A DNA stretch of 64,000 nt from Betaproteobacteria bacterium. Its GTDB lineage: Bacteria > Pseudomonadota > Gammaproteobacteria > Burkholderiales > SG8-39. Positions 35,177-45,049 of this stretch are shown here, in pieces. The position numbers and the translations under genes are program-made. Positions within the stretch are counted from its first letter, which is position 1; each line of letters begins with the position of its first letter. The notes under the pieces are model-generated. The model had not been told where the DNA came from, made no database searches, and worked only from the letters and a program-made list of their open reading frames with translations. Location of the stretch: the NCBI GenBank assembly GCA_009693235.1, contig SHXR01000017.1, positions 1-64,000 of the forward strand, read 5' to 3'.

Positions 35177-36478
35177 ATGGGTGCGATCAAAGAGGTATTT
35201 CTTCCCGATATCGGCGACTTCAAGACGGTCGACGTCATCGAAATTCTGGTCAAGGCAGGCGATACCGTTGTCGCTGAGCAATCGCTCATTACGGTTGAGT
35301 CCGACAAAGCGACGATGGAGATTCCATCGCCGGGCACGGGTGTGGTGAAAGAGCTCCGGGTCAAGATTGGCGATAAGGTCTCGCAAGGAACCGTCATCCT
35401 GATTCTCGAAGCCAGTGACGCCGCAGCGCCGCTACCACCCGCCGCGCCGAAAGCCGCGAGCGCGCCGATGGAACGCCCAGGCGCACCCATCGCAGCGTCC
35501 AGTGTGCCGACTCCTGCGTTCGACAGCGTGCCCACACTGCCACCAGCTCCCGCGCCCGCCACCGATAGCGCGACGAGCAACACGGCTCACGCCAGTCCGT
35601 CGGTACGGAAATTTTCGCGTGAGTTGGGCGTCGATCTTGCGGGGGTGGTCGGCACCGGGCCCAAGGGGCGCATTCTGCAAACTGATGTCCAGACGCATGT
35701 GAAAGCTGCGATGGCAGGTGACGGGGCACCAGCGATCGGCGCGGGATTCAACCTACTGCCGTGGCCAAAAGTGGATTTTGCAAAGTTCGGCCCGATCGAG
35801 ACCCAGCCGCTATCTCGCATCAAGAAGATTTCGGGCGCTAACTTGGCACGTAACTGGGTGATGATTCCGCATGTCACCAACAATGACGAAGCCGATATCA
35901 CCGAGTTGGAAGCGTTTCGCGTTCAGCTCAACAAGGAAAATGAAAAGGCGGGCGTCAAGGTGACCTTGCTGGCCTTTCTTATGAAGGCTTCAGCGGTGGC
36001 GCTCAAGCGTTATCCGGAATTCAACGCGTCCCTGGATGGCGATAACCTCGTCCTCAAGCAGTATTACAACATCGGCTTCGCCGCGGATACGCCTAACGGA
36101 TTGGTGGTGCCGGTCGTCAAGGATGCCGACCGAAAAGGCATCCTTGAGATCGCGCGGGAGACCACTACGCTCGCCGCCGCTGCGCGCGAAGGCAAGCTGA
36201 AACCGGCGGATATGCAAGGCGGTACCTTCTCGATATCGAGCCTGGGCGGCATCGGTGGAACGCATTTCACGCCGATCATCAATGCACCGGAAGTCGCCAT
36301 TCTCGGCGTATCGAAAGCGGCCATGCAACCGGTCTGGGATGGCAAGCAATTTGCACCGCGCCTGATGGCGCCCTTATCGCTGTCGTTCGATCACCGGGTG
36401 GTGGACGGTGCCGCTGCCGCGCGTTTCAACGTCGTGCTTGTCCAATTGCTCGCCGACATGCGAAGAACATTGTTGTAA
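35177..36478 (+). CDS. aceF: dihydrolipoamide acetyltransferase, PDH E2 component
   Basis: Transfers the acetyl group from lipoamide to CoA and forms the core of the complex. The 433-residue protein has a single lipoyl domain with Lys44 in [10 protein letters not shown], an Ala/Pro-rich linker, the E1/E3-binding domain SVRKFSRELGVDLAGVVGTGPKGRI, and the catalytic domain ending in SFDHRVVDGAAAARF with the His and Asp. The ATG at 35177 is preceded by AGGA and lies just after aceE. E. coli has three lipoyl domains; one here, with another on E3, is a betaproteobacterial style. Confidence 0.96.
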   Translation: MGAIKEVFLPDIGDFKTVDVIEILVKAGDTVVAEQSLITVESDKATMEIPSPGTGVVKELRVKIGDKVSQGTVILILEASDAAAPLPPAAPKAASAPMERPGAPIAASSVPTPAFDSVPTLPPAPAPATDSATSNTAHASPSVRKFSRELGVDLAGVVGTGPKGRILQTDVQTHVKAAMAGDGAPAIGAGFNLLPWPKVDFAKFGPIETQPLSRIKKISGANLARNWVMIPHVTNNDEADITELEAFRVQLNKENEKAGVKVTLLAFLMKASAVALKRYPEFNASLDGDNLVLKQYYNIGFAADTPNGLVVPVVKDADRKGILEIARETTTLAAAAREGKLKPADMQGGTFSISSLGGIGGTHFTPIINAPEVAILGVSKAAMQPVWDGKQFAPRLMAPLSLSFDHRVVDGAAAARFNVVLVQLLADMRRTLL

Positions 36479-36497
36479 TAGATGGTTGTAATAGATG
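36472..36497 (+). repeat. 13-bp tandem duplication across the aceF stop
   Basis: GTTGTAATAGATG occurs twice without a gap, at 36472-36484 and 36485-36497. The first copy includes the aceF stop codon and the second repeats it in the leader of the next gene. A short CCAGGCG duplication follows. Probably a slippage product. Confidence 0.7.
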
Positions 36498-36564
36498 CCA
36501 GGCGCCAGGCGCCGCTTCCTCTCAGTCGATAAACCATTAATACGCATCGATCGCCAATACGAGC

Positions 36565-37143
36565 ATGACTACGATTGTCGTTACCCGGAAGAACGGCACC
36601 GTCGCGATCGGCGCGGACAGCCTCACTACGTTCGGTGATACGCGCCTGGGTGATCATCACAAGCGGGTGCACGACAAGATCCTCACGGTCGGCGATTCCT
36701 ATGTCGCGCTGTGCGGCAGCGCCGCGCATTTCGTCGTCATGGAGAATGTATTTGCCAAGACCGATCACGTGGACTTTTCATCGCGCGCGGCCATCTATGA
36801 AACGTTCCGGCGCCTGCATCCGCTCCTCAAGGAACACGCCTTCCTCAACCCGAAGGAAGACGATGATGATCCCTACGAGTCATCCCAAATTACCGCGCTC
36901 ATCGCCAATGAAACCGGCATCTACGGGGTCTATTCGTATCGCGAGGTGTTCGCGTTCGAGCGGTTCTGGGCCGCGGGCTCCGGGCGTAATTTCGCCCTTG
37001 GCGCAATGTTTGCCGCCCATAACCGTGCACGCACCGCCGACGATCTTGCGCGCATTGGTGTCACGGCCGGTGTCGAGTTCGACAAGAATTCGGGCGGACC
37101 GGTCGAGATTCATACGATGCGCATCAAGAAAGGCAAGGCATGA
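36565..37143 (+). CDS. bacterial proteasome homologue (BPH family), Ntn-hydrolase peptidase
   Basis: The 192-residue protein begins [19 protein letters not shown], so removal of Met exposes an N-terminal Thr nucleophile as in HslV and proteasome beta subunits. Asp17 of the mature chain aligns with the proteasome Asp17, and a Lys in [20 protein letters not shown] is the candidate third residue. The BPH family is known from betaproteobacteria as a ring-forming proteasome relative. There is no propeptide and no partner ATPase such as HslU nearby. The gene lies 86 bases after aceF, and its stop overlaps the lpd start, so it is built into the PDH operon. This suggests a link with PDH turnover, but that is inference. 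Confidence 0.82.
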   Translation: MTTIVVTRKNGTVAIGADSLTTFGDTRLGDHHKRVHDKILTVGDSYVALCGSAAHFVVMENVFAKTDHVDFSSRAAIYETFRRLHPLLKEHAFLNPKEDDDDPYESSQITALIANETGIYGVYSYREVFAFERFWAAGSGRNFALGAMFAAHNRARTADDLARIGVTAGVEFDKNSGGPVEIHTMRIKKGKA

Positions 37144-38930
37144 GCCCGGTTGAAGTCAAGGTGCCAGACATTGGGGATTTCAAGAGCGTCGATGTCATCG
37201 AGATCCTGGTGAAGTCTGGTGATCGCGTGGAAAAAGAGCAGTCGCTCATTACCCTGGAATCCGACAAGGCCACCATGGAAATTCCGTCGCCTGCAGCGGG
37301 CGTGGTGGGCGATATCAAGGTGAAAGTGGGGGATCAGATCGCCGAAGGCGCGGTGATCCTAATGCTAAACGCAGCCTTGCCACAGTCGGCGGCTCAGCCG
37401 GTCGCGGTATCTGCGCCAAGCGGGTCCCCGCAAAGTCGTGTGTCTGTGGTCCCTGCCGCCAGTGCACCGCCCGCATCGCCGCCGCCCGCGCCACGAGCGT
37501 CGGCTGCCGGTGCAGTTGTTGCCGATCTAGCCTGCGATGTGGTGGTGTTGGGTTCCGGTCCAGGTGGCTATTCCGCGGCGTTCCGTGCGGCCGATCTTGG
37601 CCAGAACACCGTGCTGGTCGAGCGTTATCCCACCCTGGGTGGTGTGTGCCTCAACGTGGGCTGCATTCCATCCAAGGCGCTGCTGCATGTAGCGGCAGTG
37701 GTCGATGAAGCGCAGACGATGGCCGAGCATGGCATTGTGTTTGGCAAGCCACAGATCGATCTCGCCAAGCTGCGCGGCTGGAAATCGAAAGTCGTCGGCA
37801 AGCTCACGACCGGTCTTGCGGCCATGGCGAAGATGCGCAAAGTGACGGTCGTACAAGGAGTCGGCGCGTTCATCGATCCGCACCATATGGCGATCGAGAC
37901 GCCGAGCGGTAAGCGCGTGCTGCGATTCGATAAGGCCATCATCGCTGCGGGTTCCGAGTCGGTAGCGCTGCCCTTCTTGCCCGCCGATCCGCGCATCATG
38001 GACTCGACCGGCGCGCTCGAATTGCGCTCCATACCAAAGAAGATGCTGGTGATCGGCGGTGGCATCATCGGCCTTGAAATGGGGACGGTCTATTCGACGC
38101 TTGGTACGCGCCTCGATCTGGTGGAAATGATGGATGGCCTGATGGCAGGCCCGGATCGCGATCTGGTCCGTGTCTGGCAAAAAATCAATGCACCTCGCTT
38201 CGATCGCATCATGTTGAAAACGAAAACGGTCAAGGCCGAGGCAACGTCCGCCGGCATCGCCGTGTCATTCGAAGGCGAGCAGGCGCCGGCCGGCCCGCAA
38301 CTGTATGACGCTCTTCTGGTGTCGGTTGGGCGCAGTCCCAACGGCAAGCGAATTGGCGCCGAGTATGCCGGCGTGAGCGTCGATGCCCCGGGTTTCATTG
38401 CGGTCGATTCGCAAATGCGCACCAATGTTCCGCACATCTATGCAATCGGTGACATCGTCGGCCAGCCGATGCTTGCGCACAAGGCCACGCATGAAGGGCA
38501 CCTTGCCGCGGAGGCCGCCGCCGGGCAGAAGAGTCACTTCGATGCGAAAGTTATTCCGTCAGTGGCTTATACCGATCCGGAGGTGGCTTGGGTCGGCCTC
38601 ACCGAAGATCAGGCTGCCCGGGACGGTCGTAAAGTCGGCAAGGGCCTGTTCCCCTGGGCGGCGTTGGGCCGGGCCATCGCGAACGGTCGCGACGAGGGCT
38701 TCACCAAACTCCTCTTCGATGAAGACACGCACCGAATCGTCGGTGGTGGCATCGTCGGAACCCATGCCGGTGACTTGATCGGTGAAATCGCACTGGCGAT
38801 CGAAATGGGGGCTGATGCGACCGACATTGGCAAGACCATCCATCCGCATCCAACCTTGGCTGAATCGGTTGGCCTGGCGGCCGAGCTATACGAAGGTGTT
38901 TGCACTGATCTTCCACCCAAACGGCGCTAA
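37140..38930 (+). CDS. lpdA: dihydrolipoamide dehydrogenase (PDH E3) with N-terminal lipoyl domain
   Basis: Reoxidises dihydrolipoamide with FAD and NAD. The 596-residue protein has a lipoyl domain (Lys43 in [11 protein letters not shown]), an Ala/Pro linker, then the flavoprotein part: [21 protein letters not shown], the redox disulfide [13 protein letters not shown], the NAD site [29 protein letters not shown]-like [13 protein letters not shown], and the C-terminal His-Glu dyad in HPHPTLAES. The ATG start overlaps the BPH stop (ATGA). E3 proteins with their own lipoyl domain are typical of neisserial and betaproteobacterial PDH complexes. Confidence 0.97.
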   Translation: MSPVEVKVPDIGDFKSVDVIEILVKSGDRVEKEQSLITLESDKATMEIPSPAAGVVGDIKVKVGDQIAEGAVILMLNAALPQSAAQPVAVSAPSGSPQSRVSVVPAASAPPASPPPAPRASAAGAVVADLACDVVVLGSGPGGYSAAFRAADLGQNTVLVERYPTLGGVCLNVGCIPSKALLHVAAVVDEAQTMAEHGIVFGKPQIDLAKLRGWKSKVVGKLTTGLAAMAKMRKVTVVQGVGAFIDPHHMAIETPSGKRVLRFDKAIIAAGSESVALPFLPADPRIMDSTGALELRSIPKKMLVIGGGIIGLEMGTVYSTLGTRLDLVEMMDGLMAGPDRDLVRVWQKINAPRFDRIMLKTKTVKAEATSAGIAVSFEGEQAPAGPQLYDALLVSVGRSPNGKRIGAEYAGVSVDAPGFIAVDSQMRTNVPHIYAIGDIVGQPMLAHKATHEGHLAAEAAAGQKSHFDAKVIPSVAYTDPEVAWVGLTEDQAARDGRKVGKGLFPWAALGRAIANGRDEGFTKLLFDEDTHRIVGGGIVGTHAGDLIGEIALAIEMGADATDIGKTIHPHPTLAESVGLAAELYEGVCTDLPPKRR

Positions 38931-38957
38931 CACCGGCCGGATTGCACTCGCTACATC

Positions 38958-39626
38958 ATGACTAACGACGAATTGAAGCAAGCCGTCGCCGCCGCGGCGA
39001 TCGCCCATGTGGTGGAAGGCGCCATCATCGGCGTGGGGACCGGATCGACCACCAATTTCTTTATTGACGAACTCGGCCGGGCGCCCTCACGAATCGCCGG
39101 TGCAGTGGCGAGTTCCGAGCGAACCGCGGAGCGGCTTGCCCGGTATGGCATTCGCATCGTCGATCTGAACGAATTGACCGAGTTGTCGGTCTATGTCGAC
39201 GGCGCGGATGAAATCACCGCGACCCTTGCCATGATCAAAGGGGGCGGCGGCGCATTGACCCGCGAGAAGATCGTGGCGGCATGCGCACGAAAATTTGTCT
39301 GCATCGCCGATGAATCGAAAATGGTGCCCATGTTGGGGCGATTTCCGCTGCCTGTTGAGGTGATTCCGATGGCACGTGGTCATGTCGCGCGTGAACTGGT
39401 CAAGCTCGGCGGACAGCCCCACGCGCGCGAAGGGTTTATTACCGATAACGGTAACGTCATTCTGGATGTTGCCGGCCTCTCCATTGATAATCCTGCTCGG
39501 CTTGAGGCGGCGATTAACAATATCGTTGGAGTGGTCACGAATGGACTTTTCGCGATACGCGGCGCCGACGTACTGCTTCTCGGTACGTCGTCTGGCGTCA
39601 AATCGGTGATGCGATCGGCAACGTAA
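38958..39626 (+). CDS. rpiA: ribose-5-phosphate isomerase A
   Basis: Interconverts ribose-5-phosphate and ribulose-5-phosphate in the pentose phosphate pathway. The 222-residue protein has the phosphate loop [15 protein letters not shown], the catalytic DGADEI, and [14 protein letters not shown]. It lies 27 bases after lpdA on the same strand and could be part of the same transcript. Its stop overlaps the next start by one base (TAATG). Confidence 0.96.
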   Translation: MTNDELKQAVAAAAIAHVVEGAIIGVGTGSTTNFFIDELGRAPSRIAGAVASSERTAERLARYGIRIVDLNELTELSVYVDGADEITATLAMIKGGGGALTREKIVAACARKFVCIADESKMVPMLGRFPLPVEVIPMARGHVARELVKLGGQPHAREGFITDNGNVILDVAGLSIDNPARLEAAINNIVGVVTNGLFAIRGADVLLLGTSSGVKSVMRSAT

Positions 39627-40867
39627 TGCATCGAACTCTTCTGATTGGCCTTTCATCGTCCCGTGCGCTCTTACGGACAATTACATATGCGATAACGCTC
39701 GCGTGCGCAATGGATGCGCTGGCGGATGTTGCCGCAAAGCAAACCGATTCGAGCGAACCTGCCGCGCTCAAACCAGCCCCCGCTGTTCGCCCCTCCACGC
39801 GTGGTCCACGCAACGGCGCCTGGTGGACCAGCGCATCGAGAATCTTGGCCGGCATGAGTGCACCGGTTGTGCCCGATCTCGTCGAGTTTTCCAAGCATCA
39901 AGCGGTCGTCCAGCATCGAGCGGACTTTCATCGCGCCTGGCTCAAGTTTGCGGCCGAGCGGCTGAAGCCGGTCACCACGTTTGCCGGCCGCGAATTGAGC
40001 GGACCAGAGTCAGCCGGGCCGCTTTACTACCCGTTCAGTGGTCCCGATATTCTTTATGGACTCGCACTGTTTCCGAACGCGGCTGAAATTGCGCTGACGG
40101 GTCTGGAGCCGGTGGGCGATGTTCCTGATCTCACGAATCTGGACGACGAGCAAATTGCCGGCAGCCTTGCGCAACTACGTCGATCACTCAACGCAATCCT
40201 CGCCTTCAGCTTTTTTCGCACCAACGACATGCGTGATGAATTCGCCAACAATCGGCTGAGCGGCGTCACGCCGATCATGCTGATTTTTCTGGCGCGGCAT
40301 CAGGCGGTGATCACAGGGGTGCAGCCATTCATCCTGGAAAAGGATAGCAACTTGCGCAATGTCCCACCTTGGTTCCTGTATAACCTTGTGGTTGAGCGCA
40401 TCCCAGGGGTGCGTATCTCATTTACGCTTCCCAACGATGCGCGTGAGCGCAAACTCTATTATTTTTCTGCCGATCTGAGCGACGCGGGGCTTGCCAAGAC
40501 ACCGCAGTATCTTGCTTGGATGAATGCCTTCGAGCCGCGCGTGTCGCTGGTGAAGTCAGCGTCCTATCTGATGCACAAGAATTATTTTTCGGACGTGCGC
40601 AGCTTCATTTTGGAGCGTAGCAACCTGGTCGTGCAGGACGATTCTGGCGTGCCGATGCGTCTGTTCGCCGAGCAGATCTGGGACCGGAAGATGTTTGGCA
40701 GCTATGCCGGACCGATTCCGCTCTTCGCGAACTGGTATCAGAAGGATATGAAATCGGCGTATGACAAGGCTGCGCTATCGATTGAATTCGGCATCGGCTA
40801 TCAGCATGTGAGCAAAAAGAGCAACTTGCAGATTTTCCAGCGCCGCGTGCATCGCGCGAGCAGCTAG
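39626..40867 (+). CDS. hypothetical secreted protein, 413 residues
   Basis: I do not recognise a family. An N-terminal hydrophobic stretch (LLRTITYAITLACAMDALA) looks like a signal peptide, followed by a low-complexity Ala/Pro segment and a globular part. Notable segments are LYYPFSGPDILYGLALFPNA, SFFRTNDMRDEFANNRLSGVTPIMLIFLARH and EQIWDRKMFGSYAGPIPLFANWYQ. The start overlaps the rpiA stop, so translation is coupled. The protein is probably periplasmic or exported. A functional link to rpiA is not evident. It ends at TAG within a 17-bp gene-end motif. Confidence 0.75.
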   Translation: MHRTLLIGLSSSRALLRTITYAITLACAMDALADVAAKQTDSSEPAALKPAPAVRPSTRGPRNGAWWTSASRILAGMSAPVVPDLVEFSKHQAVVQHRADFHRAWLKFAAERLKPVTTFAGRELSGPESAGPLYYPFSGPDILYGLALFPNAAEIALTGLEPVGDVPDLTNLDDEQIAGSLAQLRRSLNAILAFSFFRTNDMRDEFANNRLSGVTPIMLIFLARHQAVITGVQPFILEKDSNLRNVPPWFLYNLVVERIPGVRISFTLPNDARERKLYYFSADLSDAGLAKTPQYLAWMNAFEPRVSLVKSASYLMHKNYFSDVRSFILERSNLVVQDDSGVPMRLFAEQIWDRKMFGSYAGPIPLFANWYQKDMKSAYDKAALSIEFGIGYQHVSKKSNLQIFQRRVHRASS

Positions 40868-40880
40868 TGTCCTCGATCAG
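40864..40880. repeat. 17-bp gene-end motif, copy 2
   Basis: CTAGTGTCCTCGATCAG overlaps the TAG stop of the secreted unknown. It differs from copy 1 at three positions. Confidence 0.45.
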
Positions 40881-40889
40881 TTGCGCAGA

Positions 40890-41159
40890 TCAGGCCGGCG
40901 GTACATAGCCGGTCGCGTCGTCCGCCCCGCCGGTGAAAAAATAGCGTTCGGTCTGTTCGAGCAGGTACTTGCGCGCTTTCGGATCAGCAAGCGATAAACG
41001 GTTTTCGTTGATCAGCCGCGTCTGCTGGGCGACCCAGCCTTGCCAGGCCTCTTTGGAAACGGTTTCCCAGATGCGTTTGCCAAGCGCACCCGGGATCGGT
41101 GCGAAATCGAGCCCTTCCGCTTCGCGGCCAAGCTTGATGCAATGGACCATGCGTGCCAT
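40890..41159 (-). CDS. yggX: oxidative damage protection protein, Fe(II) trafficking family
   Basis: The 89-residue protein reads [19 protein letters not shown] and includes [25 protein letters not shown], the signature of YggX. Homologues protect iron-sulfur proteins from oxidation and take part in iron trafficking. The long frame in the track begins far upstream inside argA; the ATG at 41159 is the right start. It lies 29 bases after argA on the same strand. Confidence 0.94.
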   Translation of the reverse strand: MARMVHCIKLGREAEGLDFAPIPGALGKRIWETVSKEAWQGWVAQQTRLINENRLSLADPKARKYLLEQTERYFFTGGADDATGYVPPA

Positions 41160-41188
41160 CTTAGTCTCCAGAGTAATGCATTGATTAT

Positions 41189-42520
41189 TCAGACCGATCT
41201 CATGAGCACGTGCGAGCGGCGCTGCAGGTTGTACAGCGCTTTTCTTTCCGCGGGCAGTTTGTCGATCGTTACCTCGCGGAATTCGCGCTCGACGAACCAA
41301 TGCATGGCGCGGGTGGTGAGCACGAAAATACGCTTCATGCCCATCTTGCGCGCGTTGTCGCAGATCGCATCGGCGAGTTTGTCGCCATAGCCATTGCCGC
41401 GCGCTTCGGGACGTACGGCGAGGCACGCCAACTCACCGGCGCGATCCTTTGGAAACGGGTAGAGCGCCGCGCAGCCAAGAATGACGCCGTCGTGTTCGAG
41501 GACGAAAAAGCGCGAGATCTCCCGTTCCAGCCGCTCGCGGCCGCGCCGCACCAGCGTGCCGTCCTCCTCCAATGGCTCGATAAGCTGCAAGATCCCGCCG
41601 ACATCATCGATGGTGGCGGTGCGCAGCTGCTCCAGTTCGCCAGACGTAATGATGCTTCCGGAGCCATCGTGGGTGAAGAGCTCGATCAGGATCGAACCGT
41701 CCACCTTGTGGCTCACCAGATGCGCGCGGCGGACACCCGCGCGGACCGCTTCGACCGCGTGCGCGAGGTAAAGGCGCGTATCGTCGGTCAGGTGCTCGCC
41801 GCTTGCCAATAGAACATCGGCGCGGTCCGCCGAGAGCTCGGGAACCGGTTTGCCGTTGTTGTCCTGTACCGGTGCATCCGAAAGAAAGATGAGTTTGTCG
41901 GCAACCAACGCCTTGGCGGTCGCGACAGCGACGTCTTCCATCGCTAAATTGAAGACTTCTCCGGTTGGGGAATTGCCGATCGGTGACACGATGACGATGT
42001 TGCCGGCGTCGAGACAGCCACGCACGGCGGCCACGTCAATCTTGCGAACGCTGCCGGTGTATTGATAGTCAATGCCGTTGTGCACGCCAAGCGGTTGCGC
42101 AGTGATGAAATTTCCCGAGGCGGTATTGATCGCGGCGCCCCCCATGGGCGAATTGGGCAGGCCTTGCGAGAGCACCGCATCGATCTCGACCCGCAGCAGG
42201 CCGACCGCCTCCTTGACGCACTCAAGCGCCACCGGATCGGTGATCCGAAGGCCATTGTGATAACGCGAGCGGGCCTTCCGCTGTTTTAGCTGTGCCTCGA
42301 TCTGCGGCCGTGATCCGTGGACCAGCACGACGCGGATGCCGGCGCTATGGAGCAGATTGAGATCGTGGGCGAATTCGAAAAAGCGGGCCCGATCGACCAG
42401 TTCGCCACCGAACGCCACGACGAAGGTCTTGCCGCGAAAGGCGTGGAAATACGGCGCGACCGAGCGAAACCATGCCACGAACTGCGGCGCATTCGACCCT
42501 GGGGTTGGCTTCTTTTGCAT
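41189..42520 (-). CDS. argA: amino-acid N-acetyltransferase (N-acetylglutamate synthase)
   Basis: Makes N-acetylglutamate, the first step of arginine synthesis. The 443-residue protein has an amino-acid-kinase-like N-terminal domain ([44 protein letters not shown]) and a C-terminal GNAT domain with [23 protein letters not shown]. The ATG at 42520 is preferred to the upstream start in the track, because it begins at MQKKPTPGS just before the conserved region. yggX is cotranscribed downstream. Confidence 0.94.
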   Translation of the reverse strand: MQKKPTPGSNAPQFVAWFRSVAPYFHAFRGKTFVVAFGGELVDRARFFEFAHDLNLLHSAGIRVVLVHGSRPQIEAQLKQRKARSRYHNGLRITDPVALECVKEAVGLLRVEIDAVLSQGLPNSPMGGAAINTASGNFITAQPLGVHNGIDYQYTGSVRKIDVAAVRGCLDAGNIVIVSPIGNSPTGEVFNLAMEDVAVATAKALVADKLIFLSDAPVQDNNGKPVPELSADRADVLLASGEHLTDDTRLYLAHAVEAVRAGVRRAHLVSHKVDGSILIELFTHDGSGSIITSGELEQLRTATIDDVGGILQLIEPLEEDGTLVRRGRERLEREISRFFVLEHDGVILGCAALYPFPKDRAGELACLAVRPEARGNGYGDKLADAICDNARKMGMKRIFVLTTRAMHWFVEREFREVTIDKLPAERKALYNLQRRSHVLMRSV

Positions 42521-42545
42521 GCAGGGATTGTAACGTCGCGGTGCG

Positions 42546-42562
42546 CCAGTGTCCTGGGTCAG
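42546..42562. repeat. 17-bp gene-end motif, copy 3
   Basis: CCAGTGTCCTGGGTCAG overlaps the stop codon of rsmE and lies in the 38-bp gap to argA. It shares AGTGTCCT and TCAG with the other two copies. Confidence 0.45.
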
Positions 42563-43311
42563 CAATCGCCCCACAGCGCTTGCATGGTCGCCAGCATCGC
42601 AAGGGGCGCGGTTTCGGTGCGCAAGACGCGTGGTCCGAAGCGCACAAAGCGGAACTGACGATCGCTTAGCAACTCGCGTTCATCTTTGGCAATGCCGCCT
42701 TCCGGCCCGATGAATACTACGATCGACGATGCGACCGGCAAGGTACGCAAGCGATCATCCCCGGTGGGGCTGCAGGCGATGCGCAGATCGGCCTCCGGGA
42801 TTCCGGCGATGAACGCATCGAAGCGTACCGCAGGCGAAACCTCCGGAATGCGGTTGCGCCCGGATTGCTCGCAGGCGGCAATCGCAACGTTTTGCCAATG
42901 CGTTTCACGACGCTCCTGGCGCTCCTCCGAGAGGCGCATGACGGTGCGGCTGGTGATGACGGGAACGATGCGATGAACGCCCAACTCGGTCGCCTTTTGA
43001 ATCACCAGATCCATCCGTTCCGCGGCGCAGATGCCCTGCGCGAGGATGACCCGCAGCGGCGATTCGCGATCGACCGCCATTTCACTACGCACCTGCACCA
43101 CGGCGCCCCGTTTCGCGAGTTCGATCAGTTCGGCGACGCTCTCATGCCCATCGCCGTTGAAGAGCACGATTTGATCGCCACGGCGCAGCCGCAACGCCTG
43201 CACATGGCGGGTCGTCGCCGCATCCAACACGATCGTTGCATGCAGGCGCACCGGCGCATCGACGTGAAAGCGGGGCGCGGAAGACAGGTCACTTGGCGTT
43301 GGCGAAGACAT
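42559..43311 (-). CDS. rsmE: 16S rRNA (uracil(1498)-N(3))-methyltransferase
   Basis: Methylates U1498 of 16S rRNA with S-adenosylmethionine. The 250-residue SPOUT-family protein has a PUA-like N-terminal part (HVQALRLRRGDQIVLFNGDG), KATELGVHRIVPVITSRT, and the knot motifs FIGPEGGIAKDE and FGPRVLRTETAPLAML. It is full length. argA is 38 bases downstream on the same strand. Confidence 0.95.
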   Translation of the reverse strand: MSSPTPSDLSSAPRFHVDAPVRLHATIVLDAATTRHVQALRLRRGDQIVLFNGDGHESVAELIELAKRGAVVQVRSEMAVDRESPLRVILAQGICAAERMDLVIQKATELGVHRIVPVITSRTVMRLSEERQERRETHWQNVAIAACEQSGRNRIPEVSPAVRFDAFIAGIPEADLRIACSPTGDDRLRTLPVASSIVVFIGPEGGIAKDERELLSDRQFRFVRFGPRVLRTETAPLAMLATMQALWGDC

Positions 43312-43477
43312 TATTCGGGTGAATGAAAAGAGACGCGTGCTAACATTCTAGCGGTCGCTAGTCGATCAGACCGCGCCATTGCAAAACCGACCCGCTCAAG
43401 TGCCAGCTTCGTCAACGTCTGCGTGCGATCGACGCTGCGCCATGGCTCCTCCGAAATGTTGATCCTATTGTCCTTGC

Positions 43478-44272
43478 ATGCTTGATGCAGTCATCGATCT
43501 GGTGCGACGTATGGCAAGGGATGAGGTCCTGCCGCGCTTTCGTTTCGGTAAGGGATCCAAGAAGACCGATGGGACGTTCCTCTCGGAAGTCGATCGTGCT
43601 GCACAAGATGCCCTCGTTAAGGCACTGCAGTTGATTGCACCAGTGCCGGTGCTGGGCGAGGAGATGAGTTCTGCCGACCAGGCCGCTGCGTGGTCGCAGG
43701 GTGACAGCGGTCTTTGGTGCGTCGATCCGCTCGATGGCACAACCAATTATCTGCACGGCTTGCCGCACTTTTCGATCTCGGTGGCCTATTTGCGCCATGG
43801 TCGCGCCACGCATGGTGTGGTGTACCACCCGATGCACGATGAGCTCTTCGCCGCGGTAGCGGGAGGTGGTGCCACGCTGAATGGTGCGCGACTGACCGCG
43901 CATGGGGCAACGGTGGCATTGAGCGATGCGCTGGCTGCCATCGAACCAAAGCAGCTGCCCGTGCCGCTCCGGTCCATCCTCGCCAGCCGCCCACCGTACT
44001 ACTCGATGCGCAACTGGGGCGCTGGCACGCTCGACTGGTGTTATCTGGCGGCTGGACGATTCGATGTTTTTCTGCATGGCGGACAGAAGCTTTGGGACTA
44101 TACGGCCGGCGCCTTGATTCTCGAAGAAGCAGGTGGCGTCCTGGAAACGATTGAGGGACAGTCGTTCTGGTCTGCTTCACCATGGCAACGTTCGGTGATC
44201 GCCGCCGGCAATCCGTCGACGTTCAATGCATGGGCGGCATGGGTTCGCGCCGCCCATGGCGCGCCGAACTGA
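43478..44272 (+). CDS. inositol monophosphatase family protein
   Basis: A Mg-dependent phosphatase of 264 residues. The metal-binding motifs are present: GEEM, DPLDGTTNYLHG and, near the C-terminus, GGQKLWDYTAGALILEEAGG. The family includes SuhB and histidinol-phosphatase HisN, which cannot be separated safely here. Two ABC transporter genes follow three bases later, but they have no obvious link to this reaction. Confidence 0.9.
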   Translation: MLDAVIDLVRRMARDEVLPRFRFGKGSKKTDGTFLSEVDRAAQDALVKALQLIAPVPVLGEEMSSADQAAAWSQGDSGLWCVDPLDGTTNYLHGLPHFSISVAYLRHGRATHGVVYHPMHDELFAAVAGGGATLNGARLTAHGATVALSDALAAIEPKQLPVPLRSILASRPPYYSMRNWGAGTLDWCYLAAGRFDVFLHGGQKLWDYTAGALILEEAGGVLETIEGQSFWSASPWQRSVIAAGNPSTFNAWAAWVRAAHGAPN

Positions 44273-44275
44273 TCC

Positions 44276-45049
44276 ATGACCGCTGCTGTCATCGTGGAAA
44301 ACCTGGTGAAGCGCTTCGGCGATGTCCGCGCGGTCAACGATATTTCATTCACCGTCGCGGCCGGCAGCACCACCGCGTTATTGGGCGGCAACGGCGCCGG
44401 AAAGACCACCACGATTTCCATGCTGCTTGGCGTCTTGCTGCCGACCACGGGTCGCATCAACGTTCTCGGCGCAGACATGCTCCAGCATCGCTACCGCGTG
44501 TTGCCGCGCATGAATTTCACCTCGCCGTATGTCGATCTGCCAAAAAAACTCACCGTGGTCGAGAACCTGATGGTGTTTGCCGGGCTTTATGGTGTCGTGC
44601 AACCGAGAAAGCGCATTGCTACGCTGGTGGAAGAACTGGAAATCGGCAACTTCGCCGGCCGGGCCTACGGCACGTTGTCCGCCGGACAACGGACGCGGGT
44701 CTCGGTTGCCAAAGCGCTCCTCAATACACCGGATCTGATCCTCCTCGATGAGCCGACCGCATCACTGGATCCAGACATGGGTGATCGCGTTCGTCACTCG
44801 TTGATGCAATACCAACAGCGGACCGGCGCAACGCTCGTGATCGCCTCACACAACATGGCGGAAGTAGAGCGAATGTGCGATAGCGTCCTGATGATGAAGG
44901 GCGGCAAGATCGTTCATCAGGGATCGCCCGATGAATTGATTGAGCGCTTCGGTCGCGACTCAATGGAGGAGGTGTTTCTCGACATCGCGCGCGCGGTGCA
45001 CCCGGGGCAGGCGCCCTCGCACGCGACCGAGCGTGCGGCAAAGCCATGA
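44276..45049 (+). CDS. ABC transporter ATP-binding protein
   Basis: The 257-residue ATPase has Walker A GGNGAGKTT, the signature TLSAGQRTRVSVAKALL and Walker B LILLDEPTASLD followed by the switch His (VIASHNMAEV). It belongs to the ABC-2 export group, similar to NodI/DrrA-type subunits. The downstream permease overlaps by four bases. The substrate is not known; such pairs export small molecules or lipid-linked products. Confidence 0.93.
   Translation: MTAAVIVENLVKRFGDVRAVNDISFTVAAGSTTALLGGNGAGKTTTISMLLGVLLPTTGRINVLGADMLQHRYRVLPRMNFTSPYVDLPKKLTVVENLMVFAGLYGVVQPRKRIATLVEELEIGNFAGRAYGTLSAGQRTRVSVAKALLNTPDLILLDEPTASLDPDMGDRVRHSLMQYQQRTGATLVIASHNMAEVERMCDSVLMMKGGKIVHQGSPDELIERFGRDSMEEVFLDIARAVHPGQAPSHATERAAKP

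Noticed and set aside
40890-41426. 178-residue version of the YggX frame
   Set aside because: The extension lies inside argA and is not conserved. The ATG at 41159 gives the normal 89-residue protein.
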